Below, one piece after another: positions 27,459-35,437 of a DNA stretch of 64,000 bases; the first letter of the stretch is position 1; each line of letters begins with the position of its first letter. The notes under the pieces were generated by a model. That model was not told the origin of the DNA, did no database searches, and saw only the letters and a list, made by a program, of their open reading frames with translations. This DNA comes from Atlantibacter hermannii (lineage in GTDB: Bacteria; Pseudomonadota; Gammaproteobacteria; Enterobacterales; Enterobacteriaceae): NCBI GenBank assembly GCA_900635495.1, contig LR134136.1, forward strand, positions 806,001-870,000, in the 5' to 3' direction. Made by a program: the position numbers and the translations under genes.

Positions 27459-28412
27459 ATGAACATTAAAAAGTCTATAGAACGAGTACCCGGCGGCATG
27501 ATGGTCGTGCCATTGGTTATCGGCGCCATTATCAATACCTTTGCTCCGCAGGCTCTGGAGATCGGTGGGTTTACCACTGCGCTGTTTAAAAATGGCGCTG
27601 CGCCGCTGATCGGTGCATTCCTGTTGTGTATGGGTGCCGGGATCAGCGTGAAGGCGGCACCTCAGGCGTTATTACAGGGCGGCACCATTACCCTGACTAA
27701 GCTGCTGGTAGCGATTGGGCTCGGTCTGGGCGTCGAGCAACTGTTCGGCGCGCAGGGGATCTTTGGCTTAAGTGGAGTGGCGATCATTGCCGCGATGAGT
27801 AACTCCAATGGCGGACTGTATGCCGCATTAGTCGGCGAATTTGGTAACGAACGTGATGTGGGGGCAATCTCCATTTTGTCACTCAATGACGGTCCGTTCT
27901 TTACGATGATCGCCCTTGGGGCGGCAGGAATGGCAAATATTCCCATCATGGCGCTGGTTGCGGTGCTCGTGCCGCTGGTGGTTGGCATGATCCTCGGTAA
28001 CCTCGATCACAACATGCGCGACTTCCTGACCAAAGGCGGCCCGCTGTTAATCCCGTTCTTCGCATTTGCGCTTGGCGCTGGCATTAACCTGGAGATGCTG
28101 CTGCAGGGCGGCCTGGCAGGCATCCTGCTCGGCGTGCTGACCACGTTCATTGGCGGTTTCTTTAATATTCGCGCAGACCGTCTGGTTGGCGGGAGTGGCA
28201 TTGCGGGTGCGGCTGCCTCCAGTACTGCGGGTAACGCCGTCGCGACGCCGCTGGCAATAGCGCAGGCTGACCCATCGCTGGCAGACGTTGCCGCCGCCGC
28301 CGCGCCGCTGATAGCCGCGTCGGTGATCACCACAGCGATCCTGACGCCGATCCTCACTTCATGGGTGGCAAAACGTCAGGCGCGTCAGGCGGGGCAGGAG
28401 AACAAAGCATGA
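27459..28412 (+). CDS. kdgT: KdgT-family permease (probable four-carbon acid-sugar importer)
   Basis: A 317-residue polytopic inner-membrane protein of the 2-keto-3-deoxygluconate:H+ symporter family, with about ten hydrophobic segments and the conserved MSNSNGGLYAALVGEFG and GSGIAGAAASSTAGNAVATP stretches. The ATG at 27459 has GGGAAG upstream. Its stop overlaps the next start (ATGA). The Salmonella locus of the same layout is named kdgT, but with dtnK and pdxA2 downstream the real substrate is more likely D-threonate or D-erythronate than ketodeoxygluconate; that is inference. Confidence 0.88.
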   Translation: MNIKKSIERVPGGMMVVPLVIGAIINTFAPQALEIGGFTTALFKNGAAPLIGAFLLCMGAGISVKAAPQALLQGGTITLTKLLVAIGLGLGVEQLFGAQGIFGLSGVAIIAAMSNSNGGLYAALVGEFGNERDVGAISILSLNDGPFFTMIALGAAGMANIPIMALVAVLVPLVVGMILGNLDHNMRDFLTKGGPLLIPFFAFALGAGINLEMLLQGGLAGILLGVLTTFIGGFFNIRADRLVGGSGIAGAAASSTAGNAVATPLAIAQADPSLADVAAAAAPLIAASVITTAILTPILTSWVAKRQARQAGQENKA

Positions 28413-29680
28413 AAATGATCGTCATTGCCGATGACTTTACGGGCTCTAACGATACCGGCGTGCAGCTGGCAAAGAAAGGCGCACGCACGGAGGTGATGCT
28501 CACGGCGACGCAGAAGCCTTCGCGCCGTGCTGATGTGCTGGTGATCAACACCGAAAGCCGGGCAATCTCTGCGGCGCAAGCCGAACAGGCCGTGCAACAG
28601 GCGCTGGCGCCCTGGTGCGACAGTGCCAGCGTGCCGCTGGTGTATAAAAAAATCGACTCAACCTTCCGCGGTAATGTCGGGGCCGAAGTCACCGCCGCGA
28701 TGCGGGCAACGTCCCGCCGGTTGGCGGTGATTGCCGCGGCGATCCCCGCAGCCGGGCGGACCACCCTTGACGGGCTGTGCCTGGTTAACGGCACCCCTTT
28801 GCTGGAAACAGAATTTGCCAGCGACCCCAAAACGCCGATTATCTCTTCGCGCATTGCGGAACTGGTGGCGCTTCAGAGTGACATTCCGGTGCACGAAGTC
28901 TTGCTTGAAGACGTTCGCCGTGGCCGACTGAGCGCGCTGTTGAGCGCCTTTGCTAAAGAAAGCGAATGCATGGTGGTGACAGACGCGGTGGAAGATCGCG
29001 ATCTGTCGCTGATTGCCCAGGCTATTTGTGAACAAAACCAACTGCCGCTGCTGGTGGGCGCGGCCGGGCTTGCTAATGCCCTGCCAGTCAGAATGTTTAT
29101 GCAGGAGAAACAAGAGCTGCCGGTGCTGGTGGTGGCGGGCTCAATGAGCGAAGCCACGCGACGTCAGGTCGACAAAGCGCTGTGTCAGGAGAGAGCGCAG
29201 GTCGTTGATATCGATGCCGCCCGGCTGGCATCCACCGATTTCGAACACGAAATGGCATCGGTAGTGGAGCAGGCCTGTTCACTGCTGAGTCAACGACAGC
29301 ATACGATTTTACGTACCAGCCGCCGGGCGGAAGATCGGGAGATGATTGACACGCTGTGTCGCCAGGTGGGGATGAGTCGCCAGCAGCTCGGTGAACTGCT
29401 GAGTCAGCGGCTTGGGACAATCACGTTACGCATTCTTGAGCAGGCCCGTATCGGCGGCCTGTTCCTTACCGGAGGGGATATCGCCACCGCCGTAGCCAGT
29501 GCGCTGGGCGCGGAAGGGTATCGCATTCAAAGTGAAGTCGCACCCTGCATTCCGTGCGGCACGTTTGTGAACAGCGAGATTGACGATCTGCCGGTCATTA
29601 CCAAAGCAGGGGGATTCGGTTCAGACAGTACCCTTTGCGATGCGCTTTATTTTATTGAGGAGATGTACAGTGGTAACTAA
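28409..29680 (+). CDS. dtnK: D-threonate kinase (DUF1537 / four-carbon acid sugar kinase)
   Basis: The 423-residue product is a DUF1537-family kinase. The N-terminal domain begins MKMIVIADDFTGSNDTGVQLAKKG with the conserved ADDxTGxxD substrate loop; the C-terminal nucleotide domain has LFLTGGDIATAVASALG and KAGGFGSDSTL. Enzymes of this type paired with PdxA2 were shown to phosphorylate D-threonate at O4 in Salmonella. The start overlaps the permease stop by ATGA, and the next gene starts within its last codons, so translation is coupled through all three. Confidence 0.88.
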   Translation: MKMIVIADDFTGSNDTGVQLAKKGARTEVMLTATQKPSRRADVLVINTESRAISAAQAEQAVQQALAPWCDSASVPLVYKKIDSTFRGNVGAEVTAAMRATSRRLAVIAAAIPAAGRTTLDGLCLVNGTPLLETEFASDPKTPIISSRIAELVALQSDIPVHEVLLEDVRRGRLSALLSAFAKESECMVVTDAVEDRDLSLIAQAICEQNQLPLLVGAAGLANALPVRMFMQEKQELPVLVVAGSMSEATRRQVDKALCQERAQVVDIDAARLASTDFEHEMASVVEQACSLLSQRQHTILRTSRRAEDREMIDTLCRQVGMSRQQLGELLSQRLGTITLRILEQARIGGLFLTGGDIATAVASALGAEGYRIQSEVAPCIPCGTFVNSEIDDLPVITKAGGFGSDSTLCDALYFIEEMYSGN

Positions 29681-30653
29681 AACAATTGCGATTACGATGG
29701 GTGACCCTGCGGGGATCGGTCCGGAAATTATTGTTAAAGCGCTCAGTGAAGGTGAACTTAGCGGCGCGCCGCTGGTGGTGGTGGGATGTCTGCAAACCCT
29801 GAAGCGGTTGCAGGCCAACGGGCTGGCTGAGGGCGTGACATTCAGCGCAATTAACCAGGTTGCGGATGCCCGCTTCGCGCCGGGCGTCATTCACGTGCTC
29901 GATGAGCCGCTGGCGCAGCCAGAGGCGCTGGAACCCGGTAAAGTGCAGGCGCAGGCGGGCGATCTGGCTTTTCGCTGCGTAAAACGCGCGACAGAGCTGG
30001 CCATGAGCGGCGATGTCCATGCTATTGCCACTGCCCCACTGAACAAAGAGGCGCTGCATCTTGCCGGGCATAACTTCCCGGGCCACACTGAGCTGCTGGC
30101 AACGCTGACCGAAAGCCGCGACTATGCCATGGTGCTTTACACCGACAAGCTGAAAGTCATCCATGTTTCTACCCATATTGCGCTGCGTAAATTCCTCGAT
30201 ACCCTGAATGGTGAGCGCGTGGAAACCGTGATTGGCATTGCCGATACCTTTCTGAAACGCGTGGGTTTTGCCCATCCGCGGATTGCAGTGGCCGGGGTAA
30301 ACCCGCATGCCGGTGAGAACGGACTGTTTGGCGATGAGGAAATTCGTATTGTCGGCCCGGCAATTGAGAACATGAAGGCGAAAGGGGTAGATGTTTACGG
30401 CCCGTGCCCGCCGGACACCGTGTTTTTACAGGCGTATGAAGGACAATATGACATGGTGGTGGCGATGTACCACGATCAGGGCCATATCCCGCTGAAGCTG
30501 CTCGGTTTTTACGATGGCGTCAACATCACTGCGGGCCTGCCGTTTATCCGCACCTCTGCCGATCACGGGACGGCATTTGATATCGCCTGGACGGGAAAAG
30601 CAAAATCTGAGAGCATGGCAGTATCGATCAAACTGGCAATGCAACTGGCGTAA
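29670..30653 (+). CDS. pdxA2: 4-phospho-D-threonate 3-dehydrogenase PdxA2
   Basis: PdxA2 oxidises 4-phospho-D-threonate with NAD; the product loses CO2 to give dihydroxyacetone phosphate, which enters glycolysis. The 327-residue product begins at a GTG (29670) with GAGGAG upstream, inside the last codons of dtnK, and lines up end to end with Salmonella PdxA2 (TKTIAITMGDPAGIGPEIIVKAL). Metal-binding histidines lie in GHTELLA, VAMYHDQGHIPLKLL and ADHGTAFDIAWTG. It is a paralogue of PdxA of vitamin B6 synthesis; operon context favours the D-threonate role. Confidence 0.9.
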   Translation: MVTKTIAITMGDPAGIGPEIIVKALSEGELSGAPLVVVGCLQTLKRLQANGLAEGVTFSAINQVADARFAPGVIHVLDEPLAQPEALEPGKVQAQAGDLAFRCVKRATELAMSGDVHAIATAPLNKEALHLAGHNFPGHTELLATLTESRDYAMVLYTDKLKVIHVSTHIALRKFLDTLNGERVETVIGIADTFLKRVGFAHPRIAVAGVNPHAGENGLFGDEEIRIVGPAIENMKAKGVDVYGPCPPDTVFLQAYEGQYDMVVAMYHDQGHIPLKLLGFYDGVNITAGLPFIRTSADHGTAFDIAWTGKAKSESMAVSIKLAMQLA

Positions 30654-30662
30654 TTACCTGTT

Positions 30663-31427
30663 ATGAAAGGACAACACCGTCTGGATCAGATTGTGGCGTA
30701 TTTGAAAAATCATACGCTGGTAACCGTGGAGCAACTGGTGGATGCCGTTGACGCATCCCCGGCAACAATCCGACGCGACTTGATCAAACTGGATGAACAG
30801 GGTGTGATCAGTCGCAGCCACGGCGGTGTTGCGTTACGACGCTTTGAACCTGCTCAACCGACCACGAACGAAAAGCAACTGCGATCGCCCGCTGAAAAAC
30901 GGGCGATCGCGCGTTATGCGGCCTCCCTGGTCCATGCGGGTGATGCCGTCGTGCTTGATGCCGGTACGACCATGCTGGAACTGGCAAAGTGTTTAACGCA
31001 TCTTCCGTTACGCGTTATCACCGTCGATCTGCATATCGCGCTGTTTTTATCGGAGTTTCGGCAGATAGAGGTGACGATAGTGGGGGGACGGATTGATGAC
31101 AGCAGCCAGTCCTGCATTGGGGAATTTGGTCGCAAGATGCTGCGCAGCGTCTATCCTGATATCGCCTTTATGAGCTGTAACACCTGGAGCATGGAAAAAG
31201 GCGTGACCACGCCGACAGAGGACAAAGCAGGGCTGAAGCAGGAGATCATTGCTAACTCCCGGCGTAAAGTACTGCTGGCCGACAGCAGTAAATATGGCGC
31301 GCATTCCCTGTTTAATGTTGCCCCTCTCAGTCGTTTTACCGATGTCATCACCGATGTGAATTTACCGCAGGCCGTGCAGGCCGAACTGAAAGCGCAATCC
31401 GTGGCCCTGACGCTGGTGCAGCCTTAA
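30663..31427 (+). CDS. DeoR-family transcriptional regulator of the D-threonate operon
   Basis: A 254-residue repressor-like protein. The N-terminal winged helix (MKGQHRLDQIVAYLKNHTLVTVEQLVDAVDASPATIRRDLIKLDEQG) holds the DeoR helix-turn-helix signature; the C-terminal sugar-phosphate sensor domain has VVLDAGTTMLELAKCL and VLLADSSKYG. It follows pdxA2 by nine bases. It probably controls this operon with a phosphorylated four-carbon intermediate as effector, by analogy with other DeoR proteins. Confidence 0.88.
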   Translation: MKGQHRLDQIVAYLKNHTLVTVEQLVDAVDASPATIRRDLIKLDEQGVISRSHGGVALRRFEPAQPTTNEKQLRSPAEKRAIARYAASLVHAGDAVVLDAGTTMLELAKCLTHLPLRVITVDLHIALFLSEFRQIEVTIVGGRIDDSSQSCIGEFGRKMLRSVYPDIAFMSCNTWSMEKGVTTPTEDKAGLKQEIIANSRRKVLLADSSKYGAHSLFNVAPLSRFTDVITDVNLPQAVQAELKAQSVALTLVQP

Positions 31428-31477
31428 TGATGGATTACAAACTGGAAGGCAACGGCTCAGAATTAACGATCCCTGTT

Positions 31478-31499
31478 CAGGCGCTCCGCAGAGCGCCTG
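31478..31499. terminator. Hairpin between the DeoR gene and speD
   Basis: A perfect 9-bp stem CAGGCGCTC/GAGCGCCTG with loop CGCA in the spacer between two convergent genes. It lacks a strong T run on either strand, so termination may be partial. Confidence 0.6.
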
Positions 31500-31508
31500 C
31501 ATATTGGC

Positions 31509-32303
31509 TTACACGCTCGGAATATTGCGACCGTAGTAAATCTCGCGCATTTCTTTCCAGAGCATATCAGTAATATCTTTCCGCTCTTGTTCCGTTAAAT
31601 CTTCCGGTTTGGTATGGAACATATAGTGCTTCAGATCGAACTCTTTCAGCAGCATTTTGGTGTGGAAGATATTCTCCTGGTACACATTCACATCCATCAT
31701 GTCATACAGCGCTTTCATATCCTCAGACATAAAGTTCTGAATCGAATTGATCTCATGATCGATGAAATGCTTCATGCCGTTGATGTCGCGGGTAAAGCCG
31801 CGCACGCGGTAATCCACGGTCACGATATCGGATTCCAACTGGTGGATCAGATAGTTCAACGCATTAAGCGGGGAGATGACGCCGCAGGTTGAGACTTCGA
31901 TATCGGCGCGGAACGTGCAGAGCCCATTTTCCGGATGGCTTTCCGGGTAGGTGTGCACGCAGATATGGCTTTTATCCAGATGGGCAACCACCGCTTCAGG
32001 CAGTGGGCCAGGGTGTTCGGTTTTATCGACCAGTTTCGGGTCGACGGGCTCTTCACTAACCAGAATAGTGACGCTGGCGCCCTGAGGCTCATAATCCTGG
32101 CGCGCGATATTTAATACGTTCGCGCCGATTATCGAGCAGGTTTCCGTCAGGATCTCGGTGAGACGGTTTGCATTATAAAGTTCATCGATATAAGCGATAT
32201 AGCCATCGCGCTCTTCCGCCGTTTTGACGTAGCAAATATCGTAGATACAAAAACTCAGGCTTTTGGTCAGGTTATTAAAGCCATGCAGTTTAAGCTTTTT
32301 CAA
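31509..32303 (-). CDS. speD: S-adenosylmethionine decarboxylase proenzyme
   Basis: SpeD supplies decarboxylated S-adenosylmethionine, the aminopropyl donor for spermidine. The 264 residues equal E. coli SpeD. The self-cleavage site is K111-S112 (LDKSHICVHTYPESHPE); the serine becomes the pyruvoyl cofactor. CTFRADIEVSTCGVISPL is also conserved. Translation starts at a TTG (32303) with a very strong AAGGAGGTGA upstream, as in E. coli. It follows speE by 14 bases; the two form the speED operon. Confidence 0.96.
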   Translation of the reverse strand: MKKLKLHGFNNLTKSLSFCIYDICYVKTAEERDGYIAYIDELYNANRLTEILTETCSIIGANVLNIARQDYEPQGASVTILVSEEPVDPKLVDKTEHPGPLPEAVVAHLDKSHICVHTYPESHPENGLCTFRADIEVSTCGVISPLNALNYLIHQLESDIVTVDYRVRGFTRDINGMKHFIDHEINSIQNFMSEDMKALYDMMDVNVYQENIFHTKMLLKEFDLKHYMFHTKPEDLTEQERKDITDMLWKEMREIYYGRNIPSV

Positions 32304-32317
32304 TTTTGTTCACCTCC

Positions 32318-33184
32318 TTAGGATGTCTGGCGAGCCAGTGCATCGTTCAAATATTGCGGCAGAGCGAAAGCGGCCGCGTGGATTGCCGGATTGTAATAGC
32401 GGCAGGTTAAGCCCGCGCTGGCGAAGCGCGTTTCAAGCGTAGCCAGATCGAGCTGGCGTAAAGTGGAATTATCGGTAGCCCAGGCGAAGGTCATGATGCC
32501 GCCGTAATAGGTTGGCACCGCAGCCTGATAGAAGCTGACGTCCTGGAAATAGTGGCTCAGTTTACGATGGCTACCGACGGCTTCGTCCTGCTGGAGAAAG
32601 CACACGCCGTTTTGCGCCACGAAAATGCCGCCCGGATTCAGCGCACGTTTACAGCCCTGGTAAAACTCGGAGGTAAACAGGCTTTCACCTGGCCCCACGG
32701 GATCGGTGCAGTCGGAGATGATCACATCGAAGGTTTGCGTGGTTTGGTTGACGAAGTTAACACCGTCGTCGATCACCAGCGTGAAGCGCGGATCGTCATA
32801 GCTTCCGGCGTTGTGGTTGGGCAGATACTGGCGGCAGAATGACACCACGCCCGCATCGATTTCTACCATGGTAATGGTTTCAACGTTTTTATGGCGCGAC
32901 ACTTCGCGCAACATTGCCCCATCGCCACCACCGATAATGAGCACATGCTTCGCATTGCCATGGGCCAGAAGCGGCACGTGGGTCATCATTTCGTGATAGA
33001 TAAATTCGTCACGCTCGGTGGTTTGCACGACGCCGTCCAGCGCCATGATACGGCCAAATGCGCGGTTCTCGAAAATGATCAGATCCTGATGATCGGTCTT
33101 TTCGTGATACAGCACATTATCAACGGTAAAGTATTGTCCAAACTGGTCGTGCAGCGTTTCCTGCCACACTTTTGCTTCGGCCAT
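32318..33184 (-). CDS. speE: Spermidine synthase
   Basis: SpeE transfers the aminopropyl group from decarboxylated S-adenosylmethionine to putrescine. The 288-residue product equals the E. coli enzyme, with the Rossmann-like GGGDGAMLREVSRHKNVE, the acidic DDGVNFVNQ and the catalytic SDCTDPVGPGE. It is the first gene of speED and lies after yacC in the conserved order cueO-yacC-speE-speD. Confidence 0.97.
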   Translation of the reverse strand: MAEAKVWQETLHDQFGQYFTVDNVLYHEKTDHQDLIIFENRAFGRIMALDGVVQTTERDEFIYHEMMTHVPLLAHGNAKHVLIIGGGDGAMLREVSRHKNVETITMVEIDAGVVSFCRQYLPNHNAGSYDDPRFTLVIDDGVNFVNQTTQTFDVIISDCTDPVGPGESLFTSEFYQGCKRALNPGGIFVAQNGVCFLQQDEAVGSHRKLSHYFQDVSFYQAAVPTYYGGIMTFAWATDNSTLRQLDLATLETRFASAGLTCRYYNPAIHAAAFALPQYLNDALARQTS

Positions 33185-33344
33185 TGGCAGCTACCTCTTT
33201 CGTTAACATTCCGGGAAAAATGGCGCAACATGATAGCCAACATCTTACGCCGATGCACGGTCAATATTTCATCAACGAAAGGTGGATTCGCGTGTCAGTT
33301 TGAACAGGCCGTCCAAACTGACCTTAGCGGAACAGGGGGAGAGA

Positions 33345-33692
33345 TTATTTCACGTAAGCCAGCAGGCTTAACGAATCACGGGCCAGCGCTTTACATTTTT
33401 TGGCGGTGGGAATAGCGATGCCGCTCAGATCGCGGTAGCTGTCTTCGCCCAACGCTTTCATATTAAAGCTGTCGTAGTTGCTAAGATCCCACTGATTCTG
33501 CTGGGCGAAAAACACCAGTGCGCGTCGGATCTGACCGTTGGGCAGGTTTTGATAGCCGCAATCATTCTTCAAAAAAACAAAAACCGCCGTTAGATCAGCC
33601 ATATCTTCGGCTTCAGATTCGCTTAATGCAAAGCTACTGGCGGAGAATCCGAGCAATCCACCGAGTAACATAAACCTGACCCACTTCATCAT
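33345..33692 (-). CDS. yacC: Exported protein YacC
   Basis: A 115-residue exported protein, the same length as E. coli YacC. It has a signal peptide (MMKWVRFMLLGGLLGFSASSFA, cut before LSESEAED) followed by the conserved mature part with two cysteines (KNDCGYQNL, AKKCKALA) that may pair. It resembles small periplasmic proteins linked to type II secretion pilotins, but no function is established. Two ATGs are adjacent (33692, 33689) with AGAGGAG upstream. In-frame sequence to 33845 crosses the cueO promoter and is rejected. Confidence 0.93.
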   Translation of the reverse strand: MMKWVRFMLLGGLLGFSASSFALSESEAEDMADLTAVFVFLKNDCGYQNLPNGQIRRALVFFAQQNQWDLSNYDSFNMKALGEDSYRDLSGIAIPTAKKCKALARDSLSLLAYVK

Positions 33693-33774
33693 TGCGCCTG
33701 GAACTCCTCTTTGAAGAGTGAAAGTTAGCACAAATCCGCATTTCACGACGATCTTTATTATTATCTTTCCTGGC

Positions 33775-33805
33775 TTGACCTTCCGCCTGGGGGAGGGTTT
33801 ATGCT
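33775..33805 (+). promoter_or_regulatory. CueR-type promoter of cueO
   Basis: The -35 TTGACC (33775-33780) and -10 TATGCT (33800-33805) are separated by 19 bases, the overlong spacer typical of MerR-family promoters, and the spacer holds the dyad ACCTTCC/GGGAGGGT. This matches the CueR box of E. coli copA and cueO. Predicted transcription would start near 33812, leaving a short leader of about 28 bases. Confidence 0.8.
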
Positions 33806-33839
33806 CAAAAAACCGCCTGCAACTCATAAGGAAATCGAT

Positions 33840-35387
33840 ATGCATCGCCGCGATTTTTTAAAGTACTCCGCTGTGCTGGGCGCAGCCAGCGCATTGCCGC
33901 TCTGGAGCCGGCTGGCCCTCGCCGCCGATCGTCCCGCACTGCCCATCCCGAATCTCTTAGCCGCCGATGCGGAAAGCCGCATTCGCCTGACCATCCAGGC
34001 GGGGCAGACGCTGTTTAACGGAAAAGCGGCCACCACCTGGGGTTATAACGGCAATCTGCTTGGGCCAGCCATTCAACTGCGCCAGGGCAAAGCCGTTACC
34101 GTGAATATTCAAAATACGCTGGCGGAAGAAACCACACTGCACTGGCACGGGCTGGAAGTTCCCGGTGAAGTAGACGGCGGCCCGCAAGGGGTGATTAAGC
34201 CTGGCGAAACGCGCACGGTCTCCTTTACGCCGCAACAGCGCGCCGCCACCTGCTGGTTCCATCCACATCAGCACGGGAAAACCGGGCATCAGGTCGCCAT
34301 GGGTCTGGCTGGGCTGGTGTTGATTGAAGATAACGACAGCCGCAAACTGCGTCTGCCCCAACAGTGGGGCATTGATGATGTGCCGCTGATTATTCAGGAC
34401 AAGCGCTTTGGGGCGGACGGCCAGATTGATTATCAGCTTGACGTGATGAGCGCCGCCGTCGGCTGGTTTGGCGACACGTTGCTGTGCAATGGCGCGACGT
34501 ATCCCCAACATGCCGCGCCACGCGGCTGGTTGCGCTTGCGGCTGCTGAACGGCTGTAACGCCCGTTCGCTGAATATCGCCGCCAGCGATGGCCGCCCGTT
34601 ATATGTAGTAGGCAGCGACGGGGGCTTGCTTGGCGAGCCGGTAAAAGTCAGTGAACTGCCGATGATCATGGGCGAACGGTTCGAGGTGCTGGTGGAGACC
34701 CGCGACGGGAAACCGTTTGATATCGTCACATTGCCGGTCAAGCAAATGGGCATGACTGTCGCGCCGTTTGATAAACCGGTGCCGGTGGTCCGCATCCAGC
34801 CGCTGGTAGTCACCGCCTCTGGCGAACTGCCTGACGCACTGGTTGAAATGCCCGCACTCCCTGACAGCGCCAGCGCCAAAGAACGCTGGTTGCAACTGAT
34901 GATGGACCCAATGCTCGACATGATGGGCATGCAGGTGCTGGAGCAGAAATATGGCAAACAGGCGCTGGCAGGCATGGGCATGCAGCATGGCATGGGACAT
35001 GGCGGCATGAACCATGGGGGAATGAACCATCAGAGTATGGACTTCCACCACGCCAATAAAATCAACGGGCAGGCGTTTGATATGTCGAAACCGGCGTTTG
35101 CCGCTGAACGGGGCCAGTATGAGCGCTGGACCATTTCCGGCGAAGGCGACATGATGATGCACCCGTTCCACATCCACGGTACGCAGTTCCGTATTCTCAC
35201 CGAAAACGGCAAACCGCCAGCGGCTCATCGGGCGGGCTGGAAAGATACGGTCTGGGTAGAGGGCGCACGCAGCGAGGTACTGGTGCGTTTCGATCATCCT
35301 GCTGCGGCAGAGCATGCTTATATGGCGCACTGCCATCTTCTGGAGCATGAAGATACCGGCATGATGTTGGGCTTTACCGTCGCGTAA
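33840..35387 (+). CDS. cueO: Multicopper oxidase CueO
   Basis: CueO is the periplasmic cuprous oxidase that protects against copper. The 515-residue protein begins with a Tat signal (MHRRDFLKYSAVLGAASALP) with twin arginines. Copper ligands are seen in HWHGLEVP, WFHPHQHGKTGHQ, HPFHIHGTQF and the C-terminal HCHLLEHEDTGMM. A Met/His-rich insert (residues about 360-405, with repeated GMxHGGMNH) covers the active site as in other CueO proteins. The ATG at 33840 has AAGGAAA upstream. Preceded by a CueR-type promoter. Confidence 0.97.
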   Translation: MHRRDFLKYSAVLGAASALPLWSRLALAADRPALPIPNLLAADAESRIRLTIQAGQTLFNGKAATTWGYNGNLLGPAIQLRQGKAVTVNIQNTLAEETTLHWHGLEVPGEVDGGPQGVIKPGETRTVSFTPQQRAATCWFHPHQHGKTGHQVAMGLAGLVLIEDNDSRKLRLPQQWGIDDVPLIIQDKRFGADGQIDYQLDVMSAAVGWFGDTLLCNGATYPQHAAPRGWLRLRLLNGCNARSLNIAASDGRPLYVVGSDGGLLGEPVKVSELPMIMGERFEVLVETRDGKPFDIVTLPVKQMGMTVAPFDKPVPVVRIQPLVVTASGELPDALVEMPALPDSASAKERWLQLMMDPMLDMMGMQVLEQKYGKQALAGMGMQHGMGHGGMNHGGMNHQSMDFHHANKINGQAFDMSKPAFAAERGQYERWTISGEGDMMMHPFHIHGTQFRILTENGKPPAAHRAGWKDTVWVEGARSEVLVRFDHPAAAEHAYMAHCHLLEHEDTGMMLGFTVA

Positions 35388-35394
35388 AACAAAA

Positions 35395-35419
35395 AAGGCC
35401 GCGATGTCGTCGCGGCCTT
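35395..35419. terminator. Hairpin between cueO and gcd
   Basis: A perfect 10-bp stem AAGGCCGCGA/TCGCGGCCTT with a five-base loop lies between the convergent cueO and gcd; A-rich before and T-rich after, so it can serve both. Confidence 0.8.
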
Positions 35420-35437
35420 GTTGTCAGCAATTATCGT

